Shown: positions 8,332 to 17,755 of the stretch, in pieces
Numbering within the stretch: the stretch's first letter is position 1
Layout of the letters: each line of letters opens with the position of its first letter
The notes under the pieces: model-generated
Told to the model about the DNA's origin: nothing
The model's database searches: none
Seen by the model: the letters and a program-made list of their open reading frames with translations, nothing else
From: Prevotella sp.
Lineage (GTDB): Bacteria > Bacteroidota > Bacteroidia > Bacteroidales > Bacteroidaceae
Reading direction: 5' to 3'
Assembly (NCBI GenBank): GCA_016291085.1
Contig: JAEEVW010000009.1
Coordinates: 40,843-104,842, forward strand
Length of the DNA stretch: 64,000 bases
Translations under genes and position numbers: made by a program

Positions 8332-8452
8332 CAGCCGATTTGGTGATGTGCTTGGTGTTTCACCGGCGCATGAAAAGGGAATCAGGTGTGAATCCTGAGC
8401 AGTACCCGCTACTGTAATCTCCATTATGGAAAGTCCAAAGGAAGCCACTGAC

Positions 8453-8540
8453 GGACGAGTTGAGAATTGAAAATTGAGAATTGAGAATTATGATTACCAA
8501 AGCGGTAGCAAATTCTTCACTCTTCATTCTTCATTTAGTT
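8453..8540 (+). repeat. 7-bp repeat insertion inside the riboswitch
   Basis: Four TGAGAAT-type units (8461-8488) on the left and three ATTCTTC-type units (8512-8532) on the right flank a short unique middle. The two arrays are roughly complementary, so the insert could fold into a side hairpin. The corresponding spot in the riboswitch at 1318-1510 has only a few bases. Confidence 0.8.
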
Positions 8541-8588
8541 GTTGGGAAGGTGGACTTTTCGGAGAGAGCCAGGAAACCTGCCAAGGGA

Positions 8589-8623
8589 GTTGACAGTTGA
8601 TAGTTGACAATTGACAGTTGACA
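8589..8623 (+). repeat. 7-bp tandem repeat (GTTGACA), five units
   Basis: Units GTTGACA, GTTGATA, GTTGACA, ATTGACA and GTTGACA lie between the end of the aptamer and the L13-like hairpin, lengthening the expression platform compared with the first riboswitch. Confidence 0.85.
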
Positions 8624-8674
8624 GATGAAACGGACGCGGAGGCCCCGGGAATAGGGCTGAGCAGAAGAAACGAG

Positions 8675-10846
8675 ATGAACAGAAGAATGACAAGAAGACT
8701 GTTAGGACTGCTGGTGATGGCATTCGTGCCATGTGCCCTTAGCCTGCCGCTGTCGGCACAATCGCAGAAGCAGCGTAAGAGTCAGATGCAGGACTCCGTG
8801 GCGCTGGACAATGTGACGGTCGTCGGCAAGTCGAAGACGCAGAAGCTGCGCGAGGGCGCCTACTCGGTGAATGCCATCGACGTGCACTCGATGATCGGTT
8901 CACTGTCGAACCTGAACAACATCGTAGACCGTACGGCCGGTGTGAAGATCCGCGAGGAGGGCGGCGTAGGTTCGGATTTCGACCTGTCGATTAACGGCAT
9001 GTCGGGCAATGCGGTGCGCTACTTTCTGGACGGTGTACCCCTGGACACAAAGGGTTCGGAGGTGACGCTGGCCAATCTGCCCGTGAACCTGATAGACCAC
9101 ATCGAGATATACAAGGGCGTGGTGCCCACGTGGCTCAGCTCGGACGCCCTGGGCGGTGCCATCAACATCGTGACCAGCAGGAAGCGGACGAACTATCTGG
9201 ACGCGTCGTACGGCATGGGGTCGTACCACACCCACCGCGGTGACCTGAATGCTCAGTACGTGCTGAAGAACGGGCTGACCATCCGTCCGACGTTCGGCAT
9301 CAACTACTCGAAGAACGACTACATGATGAAAGACGTCGAGGTGTGGGACGAGGCTGCCGGCAGATACCTGCCCAAGGAGCGCCGCCGATTCCACGACGAC
9401 TACCTGTCGCTGCTGGGACAGTTGGAAGTCGGTGTCAGCGACAAGTGGTGGGCTGACGACTGCTACGTCACCCTGTCGTATCACAAGGTGGACAAAGACC
9501 TGCAAACCAGTCAGGTTCAGAGCCACGTCATCGGTATGGCCGACCGGCGGAGCGATGCCTGGAGCGTGGGCGTGAACTACAGAAAGAAAGACTTCCTGCT
9601 GAAGGACCTGACAGCCAACATGTCGCTGTCGCACACCTGGGACCATGTGCTGGTCACCGACACCGCCCACCGGAAGTACGACTGGAACGGTGACTGGATT
9701 CGCAGCGACCGCAACGAAATCAACGGCCGTGCCTTCAGCCGTCGACACACCAAGCGCCCGCTGACGCTGCTCAAAGCCGACCTGAACTACCAGCTGTCGG
9801 AGCAGCACCTGCTGAACCTCAGCTATTCGCTGAACCGTACGGGTAATGAGCGCTGGGACGAGGTAGACAACGCATTTGTACCATCGAACGATGTGTTTGT
9901 CAAACACGTCATCGGACTGGCCTATAACCAGTCGCTTCTGAACAACCGCATGCAGAACACCTTCTTCCTGAAAGACTACGTGAACCACCTGAAGATAGAA
10001 CAGACCGACCTGTACTTCATCACTGGATCGAAGGCCATGGCGGGATCGAACACGCAGAACAGTCTGGGCGGCGGACTGGGAACAAGGTTTGAGGTAGCAC
10101 CCTCGCTGGCCGTCAAAGCCAGCTACGAGCATAGCGTGCGACTGCCGCTGGCCCGTGAACTGCTGGGCAACGGAACGACCATCTATGCCAATACGGCCTT
10201 GAAACCCGAGGAGAGCAACAACCTGAACGTCGGTGTGTTCGGAACGTTCCGCAACGGTTTGCACAGCCTGTATTACGAGGCCAACGGATTCCTGCGCTAT
10301 GTTGACAACTACATCCAGCCGACCATCTCAGACGACGAGGGCTACCTGCAATATACCAACCAACCCGCCGTGAGAATCAAAGGCCTGGAGGGTGAGGTAC
10401 GTTACGACTGGAACAAACGGCTGCAGGTCGTGGCAAACATGTCGTGGCAGGACGCCCGCGACCGTCAGGAGTTCAAGGACGACGGCAAGCCCTCGGTGAC
10501 GTTCAACAACCACGTGCCCAACCGTCCGTGGCTCTTTGCATCGGCCGAGGCGCGCTACCAGTTCACCGACCTGCTGAGCAAGGACGACCGTCTGCAGTTG
10601 GGTGTGGACTATCAATGGGTACATTGGTTCTACCTGTCGTGGGAAGCCTACGGACTGCCTGAGACCAAAGCCCGCATACCAGAGAAGAATCTGGTGGGTG
10701 CCAACGCCACCTATTCGTGGCACAACAACCGCTACAGCGTGTCGCTGGACTGTCAGAACCTGCTGGATGAGACGGTATATGACAACTATAAGCTGCAGAA
10801 ACCCGGCCGATCGCTGTTTGTGAAGTTCAGGCTGCTGTTGCAATAA
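8675..10846 (+). CDS. TonB-dependent corrinoid receptor (BtuB-like)
   Basis: The 723-residue protein has a signal peptide (to about residue 28), a TonB-box-like VALDNVTVVGKSK, and a plug domain with YFLDGVPLDTKGSEVTLANL and GGAINIVTS. A 22-strand-type barrel ends in an aromatic-containing strand (SLFVKFRLLLQ). The ATG at 8675 is chosen because it lies directly after the riboswitch hairpin; a frame start at 8618 would fall inside the leader. Control by a cobalamin riboswitch makes a corrinoid or corrin precursor the likely ligand, although receptors of this type can also import heme. It is the first gene of the operon reaching 18074. Confidence 0.85.
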   Translation: MNRRMTRRLLGLLVMAFVPCALSLPLSAQSQKQRKSQMQDSVALDNVTVVGKSKTQKLREGAYSVNAIDVHSMIGSLSNLNNIVDRTAGVKIREEGGVGSDFDLSINGMSGNAVRYFLDGVPLDTKGSEVTLANLPVNLIDHIEIYKGVVPTWLSSDALGGAINIVTSRKRTNYLDASYGMGSYHTHRGDLNAQYVLKNGLTIRPTFGINYSKNDYMMKDVEVWDEAAGRYLPKERRRFHDDYLSLLGQLEVGVSDKWWADDCYVTLSYHKVDKDLQTSQVQSHVIGMADRRSDAWSVGVNYRKKDFLLKDLTANMSLSHTWDHVLVTDTAHRKYDWNGDWIRSDRNEINGRAFSRRHTKRPLTLLKADLNYQLSEQHLLNLSYSLNRTGNERWDEVDNAFVPSNDVFVKHVIGLAYNQSLLNNRMQNTFFLKDYVNHLKIEQTDLYFITGSKAMAGSNTQNSLGGGLGTRFEVAPSLAVKASYEHSVRLPLARELLGNGTTIYANTALKPEESNNLNVGVFGTFRNGLHSLYYEANGFLRYVDNYIQPTISDDEGYLQYTNQPAVRIKGLEGEVRYDWNKRLQVVANMSWQDARDRQEFKDDGKPSVTFNNHVPNRPWLFASAEARYQFTDLLSKDDRLQLGVDYQWVHWFYLSWEAYGLPETKARIPEKNLVGANATYSWHNNRYSVSLDCQNLLDETVYDNYKLQKPGRSLFVKFRLLLQ

Positions 10847-10894
10847 CTCGAAATAACGTAATAACGAAATAACGACTTAAATTTTTAAATTAAG

Positions 10895-12166
10895 ATGAAA
10901 AAGATTACATTTTTCCATTCGCTGATGGCAGCCTTGGTGCTGGCCACAGCATTCACTGCGTGTTCAAAGGACGATGACGAGAAAAAGACTCCCGAGCCGG
11001 AGCCCATTCCAGAGGTGACTTACCACTACGACCTGACGGTGACCGTCGGCAAGCATGGCGGCATGGCCTCGCAAGAGACTCACCTGACGATGAGCGTCGA
11101 CTCGCTGACAAACCCCAACATGACCGTCAACTTCAAAGGTAAAGGTATCGAAATCACCGACTACACCATCGAGAACATCTACGATGCGAAGTACATGTAT
11201 CAGGTTCCCGTTTCTGCCGACCGCTTTGCCAAGCTGCAGATTAAGAACAACAAGCTGGAAGTCGTCCGTGAGCGTCCCTTCCAGAAGAACACCTATGCGT
11301 CGCGTAAGTACACCCACGCATGGCTCAATGACACCACGCTGATTGTCATGGCTGCCAACGGTGAGGCCAACAAGATTGTCTGGACCAAGCTGAACAGCAA
11401 CAGCATGGCCATTCTGGACGAGGGCGAGCTGGGCATTAGTCTGGCTGACGGTTACGACTCGTTTACCACCAGTGGTCTGCTGACCTATCGCAAGAGCGAC
11501 AAAAAGCTGTTCTACTTCTTCTACAGCAAGAAGGGTTCAGGCCGTACCGCCACCAAGGAGTCTAACTTCCACATTGCCGTCATCAATCCCGAGACGATGG
11601 CTGTCGAGAAAGACAATGTCTTCCCCGTGGCTGCCGAGATGCAGGGCTCTGCCTATGGTGAGCTGATGCAGAACTTCATGTTCTTCGACGATAACGACAA
11701 CCTCTACCTGTCGGTCTTCAGCAGTGTCAACAAGAAGAACATCGGCAGTCTGGTGCGCATCAAGAAGGGTGAGTTTAACTTCGAGGACGGCTACAATGCC
11801 TTCCCCGATGCAAAGGGTAAGATTGTCAGCGTGCTCTACATCGGCTCGGGCAAGGCACTGGCCTATTCCGGCGATAATGAGGCAGGAACCGGCATTCAGG
11901 ACCAGGCTTACTACTACTCTATCGTCGACCTGACAGCAAAGACCGCTACTCCCATCCAGTATGAAGGTGCCGATCTGCCCTATAGTGCCGGTAGCTTCTC
12001 GCAGCGTGCCGTTTACAACGCCAAGGAGAACCGTGCTTACTTCGGTGTCAGCAATGCCGACGGTGAGACCGTCTATTTCTACGATGTCGCCACAGGCAAA
12101 GTTACCAAGGGCCTGAGCATTGCCCCAGGCTACTACTTCGACCAGATTCGATTGTTTGAAAACTAA
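10895..12166 (+). CDS. DUF4374-type surface lipoprotein
   Basis: The 423-residue protein has an SpII signal ending ATAFTAC (Cys23) followed by an acidic SKDDDEKK stretch, a composition associated with surface export of lipoproteins in Bacteroidetes. The body has repeated beta segments consistent with a propeller and matches my recollection of DUF4374 proteins beside TonB receptors. By position it would be the surface partner of the receptor, in the role that BtuG or HmuY plays elsewhere. It is not obviously homologous to either. Ligand capture of a tetrapyrrole is inferred from context only. Start and signal are clear. Confidence 0.75.
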   Translation: MKKITFFHSLMAALVLATAFTACSKDDDEKKTPEPEPIPEVTYHYDLTVTVGKHGGMASQETHLTMSVDSLTNPNMTVNFKGKGIEITDYTIENIYDAKYMYQVPVSADRFAKLQIKNNKLEVVRERPFQKNTYASRKYTHAWLNDTTLIVMAANGEANKIVWTKLNSNSMAILDEGELGISLADGYDSFTTSGLLTYRKSDKKLFYFFYSKKGSGRTATKESNFHIAVINPETMAVEKDNVFPVAAEMQGSAYGELMQNFMFFDDNDNLYLSVFSSVNKKNIGSLVRIKKGEFNFEDGYNAFPDAKGKIVSVLYIGSGKALAYSGDNEAGTGIQDQAYYYSIVDLTAKTATPIQYEGADLPYSAGSFSQRAVYNAKENRAYFGVSNADGETVYFYDVATGKVTKGLSIAPGYYFDQIRLFEN

Positions 12167-12184
12167 AAGTAATCTCGTGGTGAG

Positions 12185-13003
12185 ATGAAATACGTGTATT
12201 ATTATATAAGTTTGTTAGTGCTCCTGTGTTCGGCAACCTGCCGGGCACAGGACACTTCTTTGCTGATGGTGCACTTCGGTACGACGTACGATGCGACGCG
12301 CCAGAAGACCATCGATGCCATCAACCAGAAGGTGCGCGAGGCATTCCCGCAATACGACTTTGCCGAGGCCTACACGTCGCGTATCGTGATGAAGCGGCTG
12401 GCTGAGCGTGGCATCAAGAAGCAGAGCGCACAGGAGATGATGCTGAAGCTGAGAGGCGAGGGCTACCGCAAGCTGATTGTCCAGCCCTCATTTATCATCG
12501 ACGGCAAGGAGATGGACATGCTGCGCCGTGACGTGGAGCGGGTGCGCCCGTTCTTCGACGAGATCCGCATCGGTACGCCGCTGCTCTACACCGTAGAGGA
12601 TGCGGAACACGTCTGCGACATCCTGGTGAAGCGCCATGCAGCCGATGCCAAGAAGCGCGAGCATGTGGTGTTCGTGGGACATGGCACAGAGGGTCCGGCG
12701 ACGGCACTCTACAGTCAGCTGGACTATATGCTGGAGGCTCAGGGACACGGCAACTACCATGTAGCCACCATCGAGGGCTATCCCACCTACGAGACAATGC
12801 TGGCCAAGCTGAAGGCGCAGAAAGCCAAGAAGGTGACGCTGGTGCCGCTGCTCTTCGTGGCTGGCGACCATGCGTCGAACGACATCGCCGTGGAATGGAA
12901 GGAAGCTCTGGAGAAAGAGGGACTGACCGTCGGCACGGCCATCGAGGGACTGGGCGAGGTGCCCGAGATACAGGACCTGTATATTGAAAAGGTAAAAAAG
13001 TGA
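12185..13003 (+). CDS. cbiK: Exported CbiK-type sirohydrochlorin cobaltochelatase
   Basis: The 272-residue protein has an N-terminal signal peptide (MKYVYYYISLLVLLCSATCRAQ), so the mature enzyme should be periplasmic. The two class II chelatase halves are intact: the opening LLMVHFGTTYDATRQKT, the metal-ligand histidine in FVGHGTEG, and the second in LLFVAGDHASND. CbiK inserts Co2+ into sirohydrochlorin at the start of anaerobic B12 synthesis. A periplasmic form is known from Desulfovibrio vulgaris, where it was linked to tetrapyrrole or metal transport rather than synthesis. Its last codons overlap the GTG start of the CobN-like gene by 4 bp, suggesting translational coupling. Confidence 0.85.
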   Translation: MKYVYYYISLLVLLCSATCRAQDTSLLMVHFGTTYDATRQKTIDAINQKVREAFPQYDFAEAYTSRIVMKRLAERGIKKQSAQEMMLKLRGEGYRKLIVQPSFIIDGKEMDMLRRDVERVRPFFDEIRIGTPLLYTVEDAEHVCDILVKRHAADAKKREHVVFVGHGTEGPATALYSQLDYMLEAQGHGNYHVATIEGYPTYETMLAKLKAQKAKKVTLVPLLFVAGDHASNDIAVEWKEALEKEGLTVGTAIEGLGEVPEIQDLYIEKVKK

Positions 13004-16000
13004 GAAAGTACTTTTTTCTACTGATCCTCATACTCTTACTGGCAGTAGGCGGCTATGCGGCCTACTGCCATTGGATGCAACCCACACGCATCCTGATTGT
13101 TAATGCTCTGAAAGCACAACAGGCAGACTTCACGCTGAACAACGACTCGCGCCACATCGAGGTGGAATGCATTGAGACGGAAGAGATGCAGCAGTTGGAC
13201 GACTACGACGCCATCATCATCTTTGCCCGCCGCATCTTCCTTACCGACGAACAGGTGGCCGAAGTGAAGCGTGTGGCCGAGAAAGGCGTGCCGGTATTCA
13301 CCAAGGCGCTGCGCACCAGCGACTTCGTGGAGAACCACAACCTCAGCGACGAACAGATAGAAACCCTGCAACGATACTTCGACAATGAAAACCGTCAGAA
13401 CTACCGCAACGGACTGCGCTACCTGCGCCATATCGCCACCCCGCAGCGCTGGGGTGACCAGGAGGTAGAGCCGCCCGTGGAGGTACCGAAGGACATGTTC
13501 TACCATCGGCAATACGGCAAGTATTTCAAGACACACGAGGAACTGACGCAGTATCTGAAAGAACAGAAGCTCTATCATCCTGATGGTCCGACGCTGGCGC
13601 TGATATCGGGCATTTCCTTCCCCATGGAGGGCAACCGCCAGCACGTCGACACGCTGATTACGATGCTCACCCAGCGGGGCATGAACGTGTACCCGATGGC
13701 GGGCATGGGCAAGAAGCGTGAAAAGATGCTGAAACAGCTGAAACCCGACGCGGTGGTGTTTCTGGCCATGGGACGTCTGGGCAACGACACGCTCATCCAG
13801 TGGATGCAGGAGAAGAACGTCGCGCTGTTCTGTCCCTTCCCGCTGTCGGCCACCCACGACGAATGGATGAATGCCGACATCCCGATGAGCAGCGGGTCGA
13901 AGAATGCCCGTATCGTCATTCCCGAGATTGACGGCGGTACGGCACCATGGTGTATTGCCACCCAGAACTCCGACGAGCGGGGCTATCACATCTACACCGC
14001 CGAGGTGGAACGCTGCGAGATGTTCTGCGAGCATGTGCAGCGGACCATGTCGCTCCGCACGAAGAAGAACAGCGAGAAACGCATCGCCATCGGCTATTTC
14101 AAACGTCCTGGAAAGGATGCGCTGCTGGCCAGCGGCATGGAGGTGATACCGTCGTTGTATAACCTATTGAAGCGGCTGCAGTCGGAGGGCTATCGTGTAG
14201 ACGGACTGCCGGCAACACTCGACGCCTTTGCCCGTCAGGTGAAGACGGAGGGCATCGTGCTCGGTTCATACGCCAAGGGGGCACAGGAGGAGTATATGCA
14301 GAAAGGTCATCCGTTGTGGCTGGGCCGTCAGCAGTATGAGCAATGGGCCAAGGAGGTGCTGCCTGCAGAGAAATATCAGGAGGTGGTCAGCCGTTATGGC
14401 GAGGCCCCGGGAGAACTGTTGTCGAGGGGCGACAGCATCGCCATGGCCTGTGTTCGGTATGGCAATGTGTTGCTGTTTCCCCAGCCCCGTCCCGCACTCG
14501 GCGACGACGACTTCAAGTTGGTGCATGGAGCAGAGGTGGCTCCACCACACAGTTATCTGGCACCTTATCTGTATGTGCAGAAGGGTTTCCAGGCCGATGC
14601 CTTGATACATTTCGGCACACACGGCAATCTGGAGTATACGCCAGGGCGCGATGCCGGTATGCGCCGCGAAGACTGGAGTCTGCAACTGATTGGCTCGACG
14701 CCGCATTTCTATTACTATACGACGGGCAATATCGGTGAGGCAATTATTGCCAAGCGCCGTTCGAATGCCGTCTTGCTGACCTACCTCACCCCGCCCTATG
14801 CGGAGAGCGGCATGCGACAGAAGTATGCCGCGCTGCACAATGATCTGCACAAGGCGCTGAGCGGACAAAAGCTGTCGACGCTGAAGGAACGCATCGTGAA
14901 GGAGGGCATCCACCGCGTGCTATCGTTGGACAGCATCATTAGCAAGCCCTATAGCCATGAGGAACTGGAACTGATTGACGCGCACTTGGAGGAGCTGATG
15001 AACGAGAAGATGCAGGGAGCCTACTACACGCTGGGACAGCCCTACACCGAGGAACAGCTCAGCCAGACGGCTCGCGCCATGAACAACAATCCGTCGGAGT
15101 GGCCTCGCATCAAGCAGCTGCTGGCGGCATCGACACAAGCAGAGCTCGACAACATGGTGCGTGCGCTGAATGGCGGCAGCATAGCCCCGGCTCCCGGTGG
15201 CGACCCCATTCTGAACGACAACGTGTTGCCGACGGGAAGAAACATGTTCAGCATCAACCCCGACAACACCCCCGACCCACAGGCGTGGGAGGATGGTAAG
15301 CGGTTGGCTGAACAAACTCTCGAAACATACAAGAAGAAACACGGAGGCGAGTATCCCCGGAAGGTGAGCTACACATTCTGGGCAGGCGAATTCATTGCCA
15401 CAGGCGGTGCCACCATAGCCCAGGCGCTGTGGATGCTGGGCGTAGAGCCGGAGCGCGACAGTCAGGGACGCATCGGTAGTCTGCGCGTGGTGCCAGCCAG
15501 TGAACTGGGCCGTCCGCGCATCGACGTGATGGTGCAGATCAGCGGACAGTTGCGCGACATTGCCGACTCGCGTCTGAAACTTATCACCGAGGCCATCCAA
15601 CTTGTCTCGGCAGAAGAGGAAGGAGAGAATTTCGTCCGCGAGGGGACGCTGTCGCAGGAACGAGAACTCATCGACAAGGGCATTAGTCCACAGCGGGCCC
15701 GCGAGCTGTCCACGCTGCGTGTGTTCGGACCCGTAAACAACGGCTACAGCACAGGCATGATGAACTACATCGAGCGCAGTGGCACATGGAGCGAGAAGAG
15801 CGAGCTGGTGGACGGATACCTGAATAACATGTGTGCTGCTTACGGCGACGAGGCCCATTGGGGTGTGATGCAGCGCGAGTTGTTTGTGGCCGCACTTAAT
15901 AGGACGGACATCACCGTCCAGCCCAGACAGAGCAACACGTGGGGACCCATCTCGCTGGATCATGTCTATGAGTTTACAGGCGGACTGTCGATGACTGTCA

Positions 16001-16716
16001 AGGCGCTGACGGGTAAAGAGCCCGACGCCATGATGGCCGACTACCGTAACCGCCAGAACCGCAGGGTGCAGGGGCTGAAGGAGGCCATCGACATCGAGGT
16101 ACGCACGACGCTGCTGAATCCTAACTTCGTCCGCGAGAGGATGAAGGGCGACGAGGGTACGGCACAGATGTTTGGCGAGACGTTCCGCAACATCTTCGGG
16201 TGGAGCGTGACCAGAGAGACGGCACTCGACAAAAACCTCTACGACGAGTTGTATCGGATGTACGTCAAGGATGACCAGCAGCTGGGCATTCGTGCATACT
16301 TTGAGCAGAAGAACCCGGCAGCCTATCAGGCCATGACGGCAACGATGCTGGAGAGTGCCCGCAAGGGCTATTGGAAGCCGACGGAAGCACAACTGCGCCA
16401 GACGGCCGAACTCCATGCGGAAGTAACGAAGGAAAGCGGTGCGGCATGTACGGACTTCGTGTGCAACAACACACAGCTGCAAGCATTCATCGAGGGAAAA
16501 TTACCTGCCGATGCCCGCCAGGGGTATAGCCGTCAGATGGCTTTGGTCAAGAACGGACAAGCGGGCGGCAAGGCGACGGTATTGGAGAAACAAGGCGTCA
16601 ACGATAGCGACGAGCCGTCGACTAACCACACGCCCATCTGGCTGGCAGTCATCATCCTGTCGTTGATCCTGGCGATTATCATCTATCTGCGTCTGAGAAA
16701 TGGAAATCGTCGCTGA
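13000..16716 (+). CDS. Membrane-anchored CobN-family chelatase (HmuS-like)
   Basis: The 1238-residue protein starts at a GTG overlapping cbiK. A hydrophobic N-terminal segment (residues ~5-22) and a C-terminal one (IWLAVIILSLILAIIIYL) flank a large CobN body, so the catalytic part should face the periplasm, anchored at both ends. Family motifs include ALIHFGTHGNLEYTPGR, related to HFGxHGxLEWLPGK of CobN/BchH, and GGDPILNDNVLPTGRNM. Cytoplasmic CobN needs the AAA+ partners CobS and CobT, and neither is nearby. Instead an ExbB/TolQ-like protein and a DUF2149 protein follow, as in the Porphyromonas hmu heme locus, whose HmuS is CobN-like. The reaction could be metal insertion or removal on a corrinoid or other tetrapyrrole. 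Confidence 0.85.
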   Translation: MRKYFFLLILILLLAVGGYAAYCHWMQPTRILIVNALKAQQADFTLNNDSRHIEVECIETEEMQQLDDYDAIIIFARRIFLTDEQVAEVKRVAEKGVPVFTKALRTSDFVENHNLSDEQIETLQRYFDNENRQNYRNGLRYLRHIATPQRWGDQEVEPPVEVPKDMFYHRQYGKYFKTHEELTQYLKEQKLYHPDGPTLALISGISFPMEGNRQHVDTLITMLTQRGMNVYPMAGMGKKREKMLKQLKPDAVVFLAMGRLGNDTLIQWMQEKNVALFCPFPLSATHDEWMNADIPMSSGSKNARIVIPEIDGGTAPWCIATQNSDERGYHIYTAEVERCEMFCEHVQRTMSLRTKKNSEKRIAIGYFKRPGKDALLASGMEVIPSLYNLLKRLQSEGYRVDGLPATLDAFARQVKTEGIVLGSYAKGAQEEYMQKGHPLWLGRQQYEQWAKEVLPAEKYQEVVSRYGEAPGELLSRGDSIAMACVRYGNVLLFPQPRPALGDDDFKLVHGAEVAPPHSYLAPYLYVQKGFQADALIHFGTHGNLEYTPGRDAGMRREDWSLQLIGSTPHFYYYTTGNIGEAIIAKRRSNAVLLTYLTPPYAESGMRQKYAALHNDLHKALSGQKLSTLKERIVKEGIHRVLSLDSIISKPYSHEELELIDAHLEELMNEKMQGAYYTLGQPYTEEQLSQTARAMNNNPSEWPRIKQLLAASTQAELDNMVRALNGGSIAPAPGGDPILNDNVLPTGRNMFSINPDNTPDPQAWEDGKRLAEQTLETYKKKHGGEYPRKVSYTFWAGEFIATGGATIAQALWMLGVEPERDSQGRIGSLRVVPASELGRPRIDVMVQISGQLRDIADSRLKLITEAIQLVSAEEEGENFVREGTLSQERELIDKGISPQRARELSTLRVFGPVNNGYSTGMMNYIERSGTWSEKSELVDGYLNNMCAAYGDEAHWGVMQRELFVAALNRTDITVQPRQSNTWGPISLDHVYEFTGGLSMTVKALTGKEPDAMMADYRNRQNRRVQGLKEAIDIEVRTTLLNPNFVRERMKGDEGTAQMFGETFRNIFGWSVTRETALDKNLYDELYRMYVKDDQQLGIRAYFEQKNPAAYQAMTATMLESARKGYWKPTEAQLRQTAELHAEVTKESGAACTDFVCNNTQLQAFIEGKLPADARQGYSRQMALVKNGQAGGKATVLEKQGVNDSDEPSTNHTPIWLAVIILSLILAIIIYLRLRNGNRR

Positions 16717-17755
16717 CACCCTCATCCTGTTAGTCGTGCTACAAACGGCACTGCGACTCAGCCAATGGCGTAACAACTGGCTGAAGATGGCGTTTTGCAT
16801 CGTTGTCGGCATCGTCGTATGGCTGATGACCGACTATGCGGTAAACCTGTCGAAACCACAGGTGGAAGGGTGGCTGCACGACACGACGATTCTTCAGAAC
16901 GTAGCCGTCGTATGCATCCTCGACGCGCTGCTCAGCCGTCTGCGCTGGTATCCGGGCCTGCTCATCATGCCAGTAGCCTTTTACGTGCTTTGTCAGATGC
17001 TGTTTACCCTGACGGGTGTCGGATTCCAAACCACCGGACTGTTGTTAGCCGTCGGCGTGGCGGTGACGCTGTGGTTGCTGTCGAAAGCAATGGCGTGGCT
17101 GCTGCCACAACACGCTGACCGCAGTTTCCTCCATATCATCATTACCGCCGTGCTGTGTCTGACGTGTCTTATGGCCGCCCAGCAAACGGTGACGGTATAT
17201 CCCATGACTCAACAAAACATCATTATGGAATACATTTCAAAAGCCCTGTTCGGGATAGCCAATCTGTTGCTCATCCCTGACGTCATCCTGTTGATCTTCT
17301 TCTTCATCAGGTCGCTGGTGCTATTGGTTACCACCTACATGCAGTACATGACCCGACGGAGGGATGGTCACACACCGCTCTATGACAAGTATCGCAAGTT
17401 GCTGGCCGACCACGAGTCCGACGAAGCTTATGCCGACTATCTGACGGCACAGATGGAAGCCGAGGCGGCGAAGGACGTGAACCTCTCGCGACTCCTGACA
17501 AAGCTGGGGCCCGTTCTGGGCCTCATCGGTACGTTGATCTCGATGTCGCCAGCGTTGGTAGGATTGTCGACAGGCGACATCTCGGGTATGGCCTACAACA
17601 TGCAGGTGGTATTCTCGGCCACCGTCGTGGGTCTGGTCATCTCCGTCGTGGGACTGTTTACGCAGCAGCTGAAGTCGCGCTGGTATGCCATCGACGTCAG
17701 CCGGCTGGAATACGAAGCACAAACCAATTTGCAGCACCATGAGAAGGAAACGTAG
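16700..17755 (+). CDS. MotA/TolQ/ExbB-type proton channel with extra N-terminal membrane domain
   Basis: The 351-residue protein starts 17 bp inside the CobN-like gene. About five hydrophobic segments (residues 1-165) precede the channel part. The latter has a membrane helix near 185-215, a cytoplasmic loop, then LGPVLGLIGTLISMSPALVGL and MQVVFSATVVGLVISVVGLF, which fit the paired helices of the TolQ/ExbB family. Such subunits use proton flow to move a partner protein. There is no ExbD or TonB gene beside it; the small DUF2149 protein takes the position where an ExbD-like partner would be. The overlap with the chelatase gene suggests they act together. Confidence 0.8.
   Translation: MEIVADTLILLVVLQTALRLSQWRNNWLKMAFCIVVGIVVWLMTDYAVNLSKPQVEGWLHDTTILQNVAVVCILDALLSRLRWYPGLLIMPVAFYVLCQMLFTLTGVGFQTTGLLLAVGVAVTLWLLSKAMAWLLPQHADRSFLHIIITAVLCLTCLMAAQQTVTVYPMTQQNIIMEYISKALFGIANLLLIPDVILLIFFFIRSLVLLVTTYMQYMTRRRDGHTPLYDKYRKLLADHESDEAYADYLTAQMEAEAAKDVNLSRLLTKLGPVLGLIGTLISMSPALVGLSTGDISGMAYNMQVVFSATVVGLVISVVGLFTQQLKSRWYAIDVSRLEYEAQTNLQHHEKET

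Larger units (their letters stand above)
8341..8658 (+). promoter_or_regulatory. Cobalamin riboswitch carrying an internal insertion
   Basis: The aptamer blocks are the same as in the first riboswitch: GGTGTTTCACCGGCGCAT, GGGAATCAGGTG, CAGTA-CCCGC-TACTG (8405-8409 loop), GGAAGCCACTGAC, then GAGAGCCAGGAAACCT. Between GCCACTGAC and GTTGGGAAGG about 85 extra nucleotides (8453-8540) are inserted. After the aptamer a five-unit 7-bp repeat (8589-8623) leads to the hairpin GCCC-CGGGAATA-GGGC (8642-8657), whose CGGG can pair with the CCCG loop. The TonB receptor starts 17 nt later, so control is probably translational. Confidence 0.9.

Noticed and set aside
8900..10264. 454-codon leftward open frame
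   Set aside because: Lies entirely antisense to the TonB receptor, which has clear plug and barrel motifs; composition looks like a shadow.
14920..16482. 520-codon leftward open frame
   Set aside because: Antisense to the CobN-like gene and without recognisable domains.
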